Source: Bacteroidetes bacterium OLB12 (GTDB taxonomy: Bacteria; Bacteroidota; Bacteroidia; Cytophagales; Cyclobacteriaceae). Taken from it: DNA of 63,293 nt. The notes under the pieces are model-generated. The model did no database searches, was not told the origin of the DNA, and worked only from the letters and a program-made list of their open reading frames with translations. Shown piece after piece: positions 52,365 to 60,907 of this stretch. Location of the stretch: positions 1 to 63,293 of the forward strand of contig LNFR01000056.1 in the NCBI GenBank assembly GCA_001567185.1, in the 5' to 3' direction. Position numbers and translations under genes: made by a program. Each line of letters begins with the position of its first letter. Position 1 is the stretch's first letter.

Positions 52365-55073
52365 CTATTTCTTCACCACAAACGAATACTTGCCTGATCC
52401 TACTTCCACTTTCACATAACCAGGTTCTTCACCTTTTACTGAAATGTCTTTTACAGAAGCAAGTGGTTTGCCGCTTTCTGTAATTGAATTCGCGGAAGCA
52501 GAAGGAACATACACGGTGGCTTTCGTGTTGGCAGGCACCTCTACATCAAACACTATGTTCTGATCGGTTGTTTTCCAGGCAGACTTCACTACACCATACC
52601 CGGTTTTATATTCAGACGAAGCAAGTGTAAGCCGGTTGTCAAGATGAGGTTTAATTACAATGGCTTTGTAACCGGGTGCGGCTTCATCGGTATCAATACC
52701 GGTGGCAACGCGATACATCCAATCGCCAATGGCGCCATAGGCGTAATGGTTGAAGGAGTTCATGCCGGCAGTCTGGAAGGTGCCATCGGGCTTAATGCCA
52801 TCCCACCGTTCCCAAATAGTAGTGGCACCCATCTTTACCGGATATAGCCAGGATGGATACGTTTCCTGAAGTAACAAGGTATAGGCAACGTCATCGTAAC
52901 CAAACCGACTTAACACATGACACAAATAGGGTGTACCCAAAAAACCGGTGGTTAAATGATTTCCATAGTTCTTAATATTTTCAACCAGTTTTTCGGCTGC
53001 ATACGTGCGCAGGTTTTCAGGCAGCATATCAAAATTTAATGCCAGCACATAGGCAGTTTGCGTGCTGCTCACCGGTCTTCCGTTGGCAGTTACGTACTCT
53101 TTTATAAAAGCATCCTTTACGTTTTTCAGCAAGGCCGTATATTTTTCAACATCATCCTGCTTACCTAATACCTTGGCGGTTTTGATAACCAGTTCGGTAG
53201 AATGCGCAAAGAAGCATTGGGCAATCAGGTATTTGTCGGTAACAGCTGAACGGCCATCGGGATCATTAGACAGTTGATAGTAGAGCCAATCTCCAAAGTG
53301 AAAGCCTTTGTTCCATAAATAACCTGCGCTGTTGCGTTCCATGTATCCCACCCAGGCCTTCATGCTGTTGAATTGATTTTCCAGAATGCGCTTATCGCCA
53401 TAGGCGAGGTACATGTTCCAAGGAATGATGGTGGCCGCATCGGCCCAACCGGCTGATCCGGCAGCGCCTTTGCCCAGCACATTGGGTACAACAAATGGAA
53501 CACTTCCGTCTATCTGATCGGCTTCTACATCCTTCAGCCACTTGGTAAAGAAGTTATGAACATCAAAGTTAAAAGTAGCTGTGCGCGCGAATGCCTGCGC
53601 ATCGCCCGTCCAGCCGAGCCGCTCATCGCGTTGCGGACAATCGGTGGGCACATCCAGAAAATTACCACGCTGACCCCACTGGATGTTGTGCTGCAGCTGG
53701 TTGATGAGGGGATGTGAGCTGGTGAAAGTTCCGGTGCGCTGCATATCTGAATACAACGCCACCGCGGTAAAATTTTCCGGTTTTATTTCGCCTTTGTAGT
53801 CTTCAATCCTGATGTAGCGGAATCCCTGGAAAGTAAAATGCGGTTCAAAAAACTCTTCGCCATTTCCTTTCAGAATGTATTCATTTTTCTGCTTGGCCGG
53901 ACGAAGATTTTCTGTGTAGAAATTTCCTTCTTTATCCAACACCTCGGCATGATACAACGTGATTTTATCACCTGCGTTTCCGGAGAGCTTCACCTGCACC
54001 CAGCCTACTAAATTCTGTCCGAAGTCAAGCACCTTTTCGCCTTTGGGTGTTACAAAAGATTTTATTGGCTTAAAAGTTTCTTTTTTGCGGATGGGTTCGT
54101 TGTAGGTGGCAATGAGTGGAGGCGTGCCGCTCGTTTTTATTTTTACACCTTGCCAGCTGGCATCATTAAATGAGGAGGTGTTCCATCCGGTTTTCTCCTT
54201 GCGTGCATCGATGGTTTCTCCATGATAGATTTCGGAACTGACAATTGATCCCGTGCTTGATTTCCAGCTTTCATCGGTAACAATAGTTTCTTTCGTTCCA
54301 TCCGCGTACTGAATTTCAAGTTGCACCAGTAAGGCGAGTTCTTTTCCGTAAAAATTCTTTTGCCCGGAGAATCCAATATTGCCCCGGTACCAGCCGCTTC
54401 CCAATACAACCCCAATAGCATTATTCCCTGTGGCAACGAGGTTAGTTACATCAACCATCTGATATTGCAGGCGCTTGTTATAGCTGGTCCAGCCCGGAGT
54501 AAGGTAGGCATCGCCCACGCGTTTGCCGTTAATGAAGGCTTCGTACAAACCCAGAGAAGTGATGAAGGCTGTGGCGGAAGCAATTTTTTTTGATGTGGAG
54601 AAAGTTTTTCTGAAGTACGGACTCGGTCTGTTCACGGTGTCTTCCGCAAAACCCTGCTGAATCCATTTGGCTTTCCAATCAGCGGCATTCAACAAGCCCA
54701 TTTGCCAGAAGGATGGCTCACTCCATGCGGAGGGTTTACTATTATTATCCCACACACGCACCTGCCAGAAATATTTTTTTCCGGATTGCAGCGGGGCGCC
54801 TTTGTATTCTACGTATTGCGATTGATCGGAATTTATTTTCCCACTGCTCCACACATTGCCTTTTGAAAGCGCTGCCTGGGTATCACTTACGCGGATTTCA
54901 TAGGCAGTTTGCATCACATTCCTTTTTTCGGAGAGGAGCTGCCAGCTGAAACGCGGAGTTACATCCACACCCAACGGATTTTTTTGATTTTCTGTCAGGG
55001 GATTTTTTACACTAACCTGTGCCCACGCGAAGGAAGCAAGCAGGAAGAGTGGGAGAAGGAGAAATTTTTTCAT
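52365..55073 (-). CDS. Alpha-L-rhamnosidase, GH78 family
   Basis: 902 residues with the signal peptide MKKFLLLPLFLLASFAWAQ. Domain order is typical: an Ig-like N-terminal domain (VTPRFSWQLLSEKRNVMQTAYEIRVSD), a rhamnosidase N domain (ATAFITSLGLYEAFINGKRVGD, LTPGWTSYNKRLQYQ), a concanavalin-like domain with DFGQNLVGWVQ, then the (alpha/alpha)6 catalytic domain with DVPTDCPQRDERLGWTGDAQ, GFHFGDWLYY, and ATTIWERWDGI. The catalytic Glu should be in the DERLGWTGDA/IWERW regions by family knowledge. It ends with a C-terminal beta domain. It removes rhamnose from plant glycans such as pectin. The frame is intact. Confidence 0.94.
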   Translation of the reverse strand: MKKFLLLPLFLLASFAWAQVSVKNPLTENQKNPLGVDVTPRFSWQLLSEKRNVMQTAYEIRVSDTQAALSKGNVWSSGKINSDQSQYVEYKGAPLQSGKKYFWQVRVWDNNSKPSAWSEPSFWQMGLLNAADWKAKWIQQGFAEDTVNRPSPYFRKTFSTSKKIASATAFITSLGLYEAFINGKRVGDAYLTPGWTSYNKRLQYQMVDVTNLVATGNNAIGVVLGSGWYRGNIGFSGQKNFYGKELALLVQLEIQYADGTKETIVTDESWKSSTGSIVSSEIYHGETIDARKEKTGWNTSSFNDASWQGVKIKTSGTPPLIATYNEPIRKKETFKPIKSFVTPKGEKVLDFGQNLVGWVQVKLSGNAGDKITLYHAEVLDKEGNFYTENLRPAKQKNEYILKGNGEEFFEPHFTFQGFRYIRIEDYKGEIKPENFTAVALYSDMQRTGTFTSSHPLINQLQHNIQWGQRGNFLDVPTDCPQRDERLGWTGDAQAFARTATFNFDVHNFFTKWLKDVEADQIDGSVPFVVPNVLGKGAAGSAGWADAATIIPWNMYLAYGDKRILENQFNSMKAWVGYMERNSAGYLWNKGFHFGDWLYYQLSNDPDGRSAVTDKYLIAQCFFAHSTELVIKTAKVLGKQDDVEKYTALLKNVKDAFIKEYVTANGRPVSSTQTAYVLALNFDMLPENLRTYAAEKLVENIKNYGNHLTTGFLGTPYLCHVLSRFGYDDVAYTLLLQETYPSWLYPVKMGATTIWERWDGIKPDGTFQTAGMNSFNHYAYGAIGDWMYRVATGIDTDEAAPGYKAIVIKPHLDNRLTLASSEYKTGYGVVKSAWKTTDQNIVFDVEVPANTKATVYVPSASANSITESGKPLASVKDISVKGEEPGYVKVEVGSGKYSFVVKK

Positions 55074-55108
55074 GGAATGAAGTTTAATATATGTGAATTA
55101 CGGAAAAT

Positions 55109-56380
55109 CTAATCGTTAAGAGCCTGGTACACTAATGTATTGAACTTTGCATCAATTTCATCATCGTGAACACCCCACATCTGGCGATAAAGGAGCACAA
55201 CCATTTTCTCTTTCGGGTCAACCCAGTAAACAGTAGAGAAGGCACCTCCCCATGAGTAGGATCCTTCTGAAAGCGGTTCTATAGCAGAACCTTTTTCGGT
55301 TTGAACCGCAAAGCCTAAACCAAATTTGTTATGACCAAGATGTAATTCGTTAATCTGGTTCATCGTCATCATTCGTATGGTATTACGCGACAGTAAACGA
55401 ACTCCGTTGTACTCGCCACCATTCAATAACATCTGCAAGAAGATAGCATAATCGTAGATTGTTGACGATAATCCACCGCCACCTGAAAAATATGTTTTTT
55501 CCTTTAGCGGGTAGCTCATATCCAACACACCAAATACTTTTGGTTGCAACTTTAACCCGGTTGAATCTTCCTGGTAAAAATTGACAAGGCGGCTGGCTTT
55601 TTCAGTAGGTAAATTGAAGTACGTATCGTGCATGCCCAGCGGTTTAAAGATGCGTTCTGTAAAAAAAGCATCGAGGGTTTTGCCCGACCAAACCTCAACC
55701 AATCGTCCTAACAAATCAGTATTTAATCCATAGGTCCATTGGGCGCCCGGTTGGTGCATGAGGGGCAATGGCCCTAACCGGTTCATGGCATCTTCCAATC
55801 TGTCGCCACTTACATAAAGGCCTGCGGTAATATTATTTTTTGCGTAGATGGCATTGGCTTCGGGGCTGCCGATTTGGGCATATCCAATACCGGAAGTATG
55901 CGTAAGTAAATCCCGGATGGTAGTTGCTCGTTTAGCCGGAATAGTTGTGTAGGTAGTGTCCTTTGTATTGAATTTATCCAGGACAGTCTGATTGGCAAAA
56001 GTTGGAATATATTTCGAAACCGGGTCATCTAATAAAAACTTTCCTTCTTCCCACAACATCATAACAGCCACACTGGTTATGGCTTTGGTTTGCGATGCAA
56101 TCCTGTAAATGCCATCTGCCTTCAGAGGTTCTTTTGTTTCAATATTGTTATAGCCGGTAGCTTTGTGATAAACTATTTTTCCATCGCGGGCAATAAGTGC
56201 CAGAGCGCCATTCATCCAACCCGCATCCACCCATTTAGTAAAGATGGAGTCGAGGCGGGCTAACCGAGCGGTGGACATCCCAATTGATTCAGGTTGTGCA
56301 GGGGTTAGGGTCTTTTTTGTTTCAACAGGTTGCTGGCAAGAAACAAATACCAAAAGAAACAGACCGTAGATTCGGTTCAT
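55109..56380 (-). CDS. Serine hydrolase lipoprotein, beta-lactamase (class C/EstB) family
   Basis: 423 residues with the lipobox signal MNRIYGLFLLVFVSCQQ (Cys 15). ARLARLDSIFTKWVDAGWMNGALALIARDGKIVYH is the family start. The SxxK motif is SQTK in IYRIASQTKAITSVAVMML, and YGLN occupies the Tyr position. Late motif WGGAFSTVYWVDPKEKMVVLLY replaces the KTG triad with a related pattern. Such proteins act as esterases or D-amino-acid peptidases; antibiotic hydrolysis is not implied. It follows GH78 on the same strand. Confidence 0.85.
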   Translation of the reverse strand: MNRIYGLFLLVFVSCQQPVETKKTLTPAQPESIGMSTARLARLDSIFTKWVDAGWMNGALALIARDGKIVYHKATGYNNIETKEPLKADGIYRIASQTKAITSVAVMMLWEEGKFLLDDPVSKYIPTFANQTVLDKFNTKDTTYTTIPAKRATTIRDLLTHTSGIGYAQIGSPEANAIYAKNNITAGLYVSGDRLEDAMNRLGPLPLMHQPGAQWTYGLNTDLLGRLVEVWSGKTLDAFFTERIFKPLGMHDTYFNLPTEKASRLVNFYQEDSTGLKLQPKVFGVLDMSYPLKEKTYFSGGGGLSSTIYDYAIFLQMLLNGGEYNGVRLLSRNTIRMMTMNQINELHLGHNKFGLGFAVQTEKGSAIEPLSEGSYSWGGAFSTVYWVDPKEKMVVLLYRQMWGVHDDEIDAKFNTLVYQALND

Positions 56381-56534
56381 AGGTTAGTCTTAAGTGTGCC
56401 TACAAGATAAAGAGTCAAATTGGTAATTCCAGCGCAGTATAATTTTTTCAACGCGTTTACCGGGTACAGATACTACAGGATACCTGGAAGGAAGTTCGGG
56501 TAAACACAGCGGTTTGTTCTACAACCAGATTTTG

Positions 56535-58748
56535 TCAATTCAAATTGTTGGCATACGCTTTTTGCAAGGATAAAACTGCGTCAATCAGATCGCGCATTTC
56601 AAGTAATAGTCGGGTTTGCAGCAAACCCATTCGGTTGCCGATTTCATCGTTTTGAATGTCAACTACCAGTTCGTCCAGTTTTTTATTAATGAAGTGTTGC
56701 AAATGCAGGGCTTCATCGAAAGTTGGCTGCTGTTGGGTTGCAATAGCAGTTATACTTTTCTTGATGAAAACGCTTATTTGCTTTTCGATTGTTTCCGTCA
56801 GGTCGGCATATTTTTTCTTGGGCGGGTTGTGGTGATTTACCACGTGTGTCATGATCACATCGTTGATCAGTCGGGTGCTTTGGTATAAATCCTGCATCAG
56901 ATCAAAAACCTGGATGTACAAACGGCCCGTAGCAAGATTGCCCTTGTCCATCTTCCGTACAAACTTGATTATTCTCGAATCCAGTTTTTCATTTTGCGTT
57001 TTTAGCTTTTCAAGTTGGGTATGGGCTTTCCGCAACGGTTCTGTATTTTCACTTAACAAGGCCCGTAAACTTTTTTCAAGTGTGGATTGAATAGTTTCCA
57101 ACGCTTGTATCGTGTTTTTACGACTTTCTTCAGCAGCTTGCTGAGCACTTAGTTGTTTTTGTTCCAGCAACGTAGCATCTGCTTTTTCTTCTTTTTCTTT
57201 TCGGCTAAAAACCACATGACTGCGGATAAGCAGAAATGCAGCTACTGCCGTAAGTACAATGGCCCCAACATTTCCGGTGTAATACATGATGAGGGCAAGC
57301 AGGCCACTGGATAATAATGCTACAATTGCTGTAACAAGCCACCCGGCAATTACATTAATCACACCGGCTACGCGGTAAACAGCACTTTCACGACCCCAGG
57401 CCTGGTCGGCAAAGGATGAACCCATCGCCACCATGAAAGTAACGAAGGTGGTGCTGAGAGGTAACTTTTGGGAGGTACCGTAAGCAATTAATACACTGGC
57501 TACCACCAGGTTGATGCTGGCACGAATCAGGTCGAAGGAGGCTTGATCGGCAGCAATATCGCCTGAGCTTTCTTTTTCGAACCGTATGGATAAAATGCGA
57601 GACCATCGCTCTGGAATTATTTTTTCGATTTGCCGGCCTATCCATACAGCACTACCCACCAATGCACGGGATACAAGATTGGGTTTAAATTTTTCATCGC
57701 CATCATCCTGCCGGCCCAGCGATACTTCAGTTTCTGTTACCTTTCTGCTCTTTGAATTTGTCCAAAGGGTGGCAACCATTACCAACCCTCCAACAAGCAA
57801 CAACCAGGTTGGTGTAACAATTTTTTCATTCAGTATTCCTAAGGTAAAGTCAGAGGCCGGGATGCCAGAGGCCGTCCATGCCTGAAATGAAACAAGCCCT
57901 GCCACCGAAACACCAATAAAATTCACCAAATCATTTCCTGCAAAGGCCATGGCAAGCGAGAATGTTCCCAGCAACACAACAATTTTTAATGGGTTGATTT
58001 TTTTCCACCACATCAGCACCTGAATGATGATGGACCAGAAAACCATTGAGATCAGTACAATGACCACCGTGTTGGCTGATATCCATTTAACCTGGCTGTC
58101 GGTAATGAACGAACTTCCCTTGGCACCTTTAATCAATAGAAAATAAATAATAGCGGTTATGGCAATGCCGCTAAAGATTGCACCATACTTGCGTAGCGAT
58201 TTTTTTAGTTTGAAGGTGAAGATAATGCGGGCAATATGTTGCACGATCGATCCAACAATGAAAGAGAGAAACACAGAAAGAAAAATTCCGATTATGATTG
58301 TAACAGCACTAGAGTAGTTGATGATTTCAGGCCACTTTTCAAATCCATAGCCGGAATCAAAAGCCAATAACAGGCCGGTAACCAATGCGGCCCCCAGTAA
58401 TTCGAAAATTAATGAAACCGTGGTAGAGGTGGGCAGGCCTAACGAGTTGAAAAAGTCCAGCAGGATAATATCGGTAAGCATAACGGCCATAAACACAATC
58501 ATGATTTTGTCGAACGGAAAATAGCTGGGATTAAAAATTCCGTTGCGGGCAATTTCCATCATGCCGCTGCTAAATAACGAGCCGCACAAAATCCCGATAC
58601 TTGCCACCGTTAAGATTACTCGAAACGAAGCTACACGGGAACCGATGGCCGAATTGAGAAAGTTAACCGCATCGTTGCTTACGCCAACAATCAAGTCCAC
58701 TACGGCAATAGTCATCAGGATTACGATCAGTACCAGGTAGAAATTCAT
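56535..58748 (-). CDS. PiT-family inorganic phosphate transporter with helical PhoU-like C-terminal domain
   Basis: 737 residues. The first half carries PiT signature loops: VGVSNDAVNFLNSAIGSRVA (variant GANDxxN) and MAFAGNDLVNFIGVSVAG, with paired repeats LPTSTTVSLIFELLG and LPLSTTFVTFMVAMG. About 12 hydrophobic segments end near residue 525. The rest (530-737) is a charged, mostly helical region (QKQLSAQQAAEESRKNTIQALETIQSTLEKS, LNDVIMTHVVNHHNPPKKKYADLTE) similar in character to PhoU-related accessory proteins. In many bacteria PiT works with a separate PhoU-like protein; here it is fused. No phoU gene is nearby. Confidence 0.85.
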   Translation of the reverse strand: MNFYLVLIVILMTIAVVDLIVGVSNDAVNFLNSAIGSRVASFRVILTVASIGILCGSLFSSGMMEIARNGIFNPSYFPFDKIMIVFMAVMLTDIILLDFFNSLGLPTSTTVSLIFELLGAALVTGLLLAFDSGYGFEKWPEIINYSSAVTIIIGIFLSVFLSFIVGSIVQHIARIIFTFKLKKSLRKYGAIFSGIAITAIIYFLLIKGAKGSSFITDSQVKWISANTVVIVLISMVFWSIIIQVLMWWKKINPLKIVVLLGTFSLAMAFAGNDLVNFIGVSVAGLVSFQAWTASGIPASDFTLGILNEKIVTPTWLLLVGGLVMVATLWTNSKSRKVTETEVSLGRQDDGDEKFKPNLVSRALVGSAVWIGRQIEKIIPERWSRILSIRFEKESSGDIAADQASFDLIRASINLVVASVLIAYGTSQKLPLSTTFVTFMVAMGSSFADQAWGRESAVYRVAGVINVIAGWLVTAIVALLSSGLLALIMYYTGNVGAIVLTAVAAFLLIRSHVVFSRKEKEEKADATLLEQKQLSAQQAAEESRKNTIQALETIQSTLEKSLRALLSENTEPLRKAHTQLEKLKTQNEKLDSRIIKFVRKMDKGNLATGRLYIQVFDLMQDLYQSTRLINDVIMTHVVNHHNPPKKKYADLTETIEKQISVFIKKSITAIATQQQPTFDEALHLQHFINKKLDELVVDIQNDEIGNRMGLLQTRLLLEMRDLIDAVLSLQKAYANNLN

Positions 58749-58766
58749 AGTTCAGATTATGCACCG

Positions 58767-58774
58767 CAAAATTA
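58767..58774 (-). promoter_or_regulatory. Candidate -7 box of the PiT gene
   Basis: On the minus strand TAATTTTG fits TAnnTTTG, 18 bases before the PiT ATG. No clear -33 TTG was found. Confidence 0.35.
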
Positions 58775-58837
58775 AAGATTTGATCTTTCCAGCGTCAGAA
58801 TCTGATTACCTTTAAAGCCACAAGTTTTGGGATTTTT

Positions 58838-59236
58838 ATGAAGGACTTTAAGAAATATTTTATTATCTCCACCACGCCCGATCAGGTGTATCTGGCGCTT
58901 ACCACCGAGGCTACCATTCAGCTATGGTCGGGCGATAAAGCCGAAATGAAGGCCGAGCCCGGCACTGAGTTTTCATTGTGGGACGGAAGCATTGTGGGGA
59001 TGAACCTGGAATTTGAAAAGAATAAGAGAATTGTTCAGCAATGGTATTTTGGTGCGCAGGAAGAGGCATCGGTAGTTACAATCAAGTTACATCCGCATGC
59101 GCAAGGTACTTCTGTAGAAGTAAGGCAAACCAACATTCCCGATGCTGATTATGAGGATATAGCCGAGGGCTGGATAAACACCTACATGGCTTCGTTGCAG
59201 GAATTTTATGAAGGCGAGCCGGAAGATAATGCCTAG
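58838..59236 (+). CDS. SRPBCC (AHSA1/START-like) domain protein
   Basis: 132 residues. MKDFKKYFIISTTPDQVYLALTTEATIQLWSG is the N-terminal strand-helix of the AHSA1-type SRPBCC fold, followed by EFSLWDGSIVGMNLEFEKNKRIVQQW and VTIKLHPHAQGTSVEV. The C-terminal helix ends DIAEGWINTYMASLQEFYEG. Such small proteins bind hydrophobic ligands or activate Hsp90-like partners; no specific role is known. It is divergent from the PiT gene, with an acidic C-terminal tail. Confidence 0.85.
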   Translation: MKDFKKYFIISTTPDQVYLALTTEATIQLWSGDKAEMKAEPGTEFSLWDGSIVGMNLEFEKNKRIVQQWYFGAQEEASVVTIKLHPHAQGTSVEVRQTNIPDADYEDIAEGWINTYMASLQEFYEGEPEDNA

Positions 59237-59255
59237 GTTCTGGTTGCTTTCGGAC

Positions 59256-59719
59256 TTAAGAGTTAAAGTGGTATAAGAATACAAGCAATCCGTTAAACGC
59301 GGGTTTCGGGTTGTCTTTAATCTCCAAAGTTACATCCACCTCAAATTTGGTAATACCGCGCAAGTTGGCAATGGAGTGAAGTTTTGCCCGCAGGCGCACC
59401 TCACTGTTAACGGTTACAGCCTGGTTAAATTTGAATTTTTCAATTCCATAGTTGATCATCATTTTCACATTCCGGAATTCGGCAATCTGATCCCACAAAT
59501 GAGGTACCAGCGAGAGCGTGAGATAACCATGTGCAATGGTAGCCTTAAACTGCGATTCGGCTTCTGCCCGTTTAGGTCGGTATGAATCCACTGATGATCG
59601 AGGGTGGCATCAGCAAACATATTGATTTGTGCCTGCGTTATTTTTAGATATTCTGAAACACCTAATTCTTTTCCTTTATAGGTTTCAAATTCTTCGTGAC
59701 TACTGATGAGGAGCGGCAT
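59256..59719 (-). CDS. MaoC-like (R)-specific enoyl-CoA hydratase (one frameshift)
   Basis: Single hot-dog-fold hydratase of about 154 residues. [25 protein letters not shown] then [22 protein letters not shown] holds the catalytic Asp and His. The frame breaks near 59578: one C is missing in the CC run, and restoring it gives [26 protein letters not shown], the MaoC signature. The C-terminal half then runs to FLYHFNS. It hydrates trans-2-enoyl-CoA to (R)-3-hydroxyacyl-CoA, or works in a related acyl-CoA step. It converges with the SRPBCC gene. Confidence 0.87.
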
Positions 59720-59777
59720 TGATTTAGTAAGTTTGTAAGGACAGCGAATTTAAAGATTCGGCAACATAATTCATATT

Positions 59778-60267
59778 GTGGCAAAAAAGCAACAGTTTTC
59801 TTTTGAAGCATCGCTTATCGAATATGACGATACATTGGTTAATACCGTGGTAGAGTTACCCGCCAACATTATATAAAAAAACTGCCGAAAGGCCGCGTTC
59901 GGGTAGAGGGTAAATTGAATAATATTCCGTTTAATTTAGGGGTGCAATTTAAAAAAAGCGGTGCCAGGTACTTAAGCATTAGTCAGGCCATGCGCAAGGC
60001 AGGTAAACTTAAGCCGGGTGATAAGGTGAAGGTAAGTTTCGACCTGGTAGATCCGGATCGATTAGAACTGCCCGAAGAAATGGAGCTGTGCTATCACAAG
60101 ATGATGTTGGAGCCAAATTATGGAATAAACTTACCGTGGGTTTGCAGCGAAGCCTGGTACATTATATTAATAGTACCAAAAATGTGGATTTGCGGATTGA
60201 ACGTGCCTTATACCTGATAAATAAAGTGAAGGCAGGTGCATACAACAGCAGAATGAAAAAGGAGTGA
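59778..60267 (+). CDS. DUF1905-containing protein, YdeI/OmpD-associated-like C-terminus (two frameshifts)
   Basis: About 163 residues after correction. The start is GTG at 59778: MAKKQQFSFEASLIEYDDTL. The first break near 59871 is a missing base before an A run; the restored sequence is PANIIYKKLPKGRVRVEGKLNN. The second, near 60090, is a missing G; restored EEMEAVLSQDDVGAKLWNKLTVG. DUF1905 covers the N-terminal half (PFNLGVQFKKSGARYLSISQAMRKAGKLKPGDKV). The second half resembles the bacteriocin-protection YdeI-type helical end (LYLINKVKAGAYNSRMKKE). No enzymatic role is established. It is a single gene between MaoC and an unknown ORF. Confidence 0.78.
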
Positions 60268-60327
60268 AGTGATTTCTGGAGAAGGTTTGATTTAAGATTG
60301 TTGATTTGTGATTTTACGGTTACCCAA

Positions 60328-60723
60328 ATGCCTGTAATAGATCCTATTGTAAAGCCAAAGACGGATAGTGAGATACTCACTTCTATCGACTCGTGGACCC
60401 TGGAGGACCAGCATGTGTATGTGCATTGTTACTTTCAGAATGGGTTAAACGAAATGCAAATTCGTATCTGGCGATCTACTTTTTTAGTGGATAAAATTTC
60501 TGGTTCACGCAGCGAACTGGTGCATGCAGAAAATATTTCTTTTGCGCCTCAATGGACGATTGTCCCCGGTAAAAAGGAGTTTTCATTTTTGCTTATTTTT
60601 TCAGCTTTACCAAAAGATTGTAAAGTATTCGACCTGATAGAAGATATTCCCCAACCCGGTGGCTTTTACGTTCCCGCCATCAAACGTAATGAACTGGATG
60701 TTTATCATGTAGATATTTTGTAG
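60328..60723 (+). CDS. Hypothetical protein, unrecognised
   Basis: 131 residues from the ATG at 60328 (MPVIDPIVKPKTDSEILTSIDSW); an upstream TTG at 60298 is also in frame. It has no signal peptide and no TM segment. Visible pattern: beta-rich alternation (HVYVHCYFQNGLNEMQIRIWRSTFLVD), a hydrophobic stretch FSFLLIFSALPKDC, and the end GGFYVPAIKRNELDVYHVDIL. I do not recognise a family. The ORF is followed directly by the heptamer repeat array and hrpB. Confidence 0.6.
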   Translation: MPVIDPIVKPKTDSEILTSIDSWTLEDQHVYVHCYFQNGLNEMQIRIWRSTFLVDKISGSRSELVHAENISFAPQWTIVPGKKEFSFLLIFSALPKDCKVFDLIEDIPQPGGFYVPAIKRNELDVYHVDIL

Positions 60724-60746
60724 TTCCTCGTTTCTGGTCGCTGGTT

Positions 60747-60863
60747 ATTACCAATTACTGATTACCGATTACCGAACTACCGATTACCGATTACCGATTA
60801 CTGATTACCGAACTACTGATTACCGAACTACCGATTTACCGACTACTGATCACCGATTCACCA
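60747..60863. repeat. Degenerate ATTACCG heptamer repeat array
   Basis: About 117 bases built from the words ATTACCG, ATTACTG, AACTACCG and variants in head-to-tail order. It occupies the spacer before hrpB. The unit is much shorter than a CRISPR repeat and there are no unique spacers. Confidence 0.8.
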
Positions 60864-60907
60864 ATCTTACCATCTGTCAATTGCCCTTTGTCAGCTATCT
60901 TGCGCTC

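Noticed and set aside
60747-60863. CRISPR array
   Set aside because: The repeated unit is only about seven bases, degenerate, with no unique spacers and no cas genes nearby.
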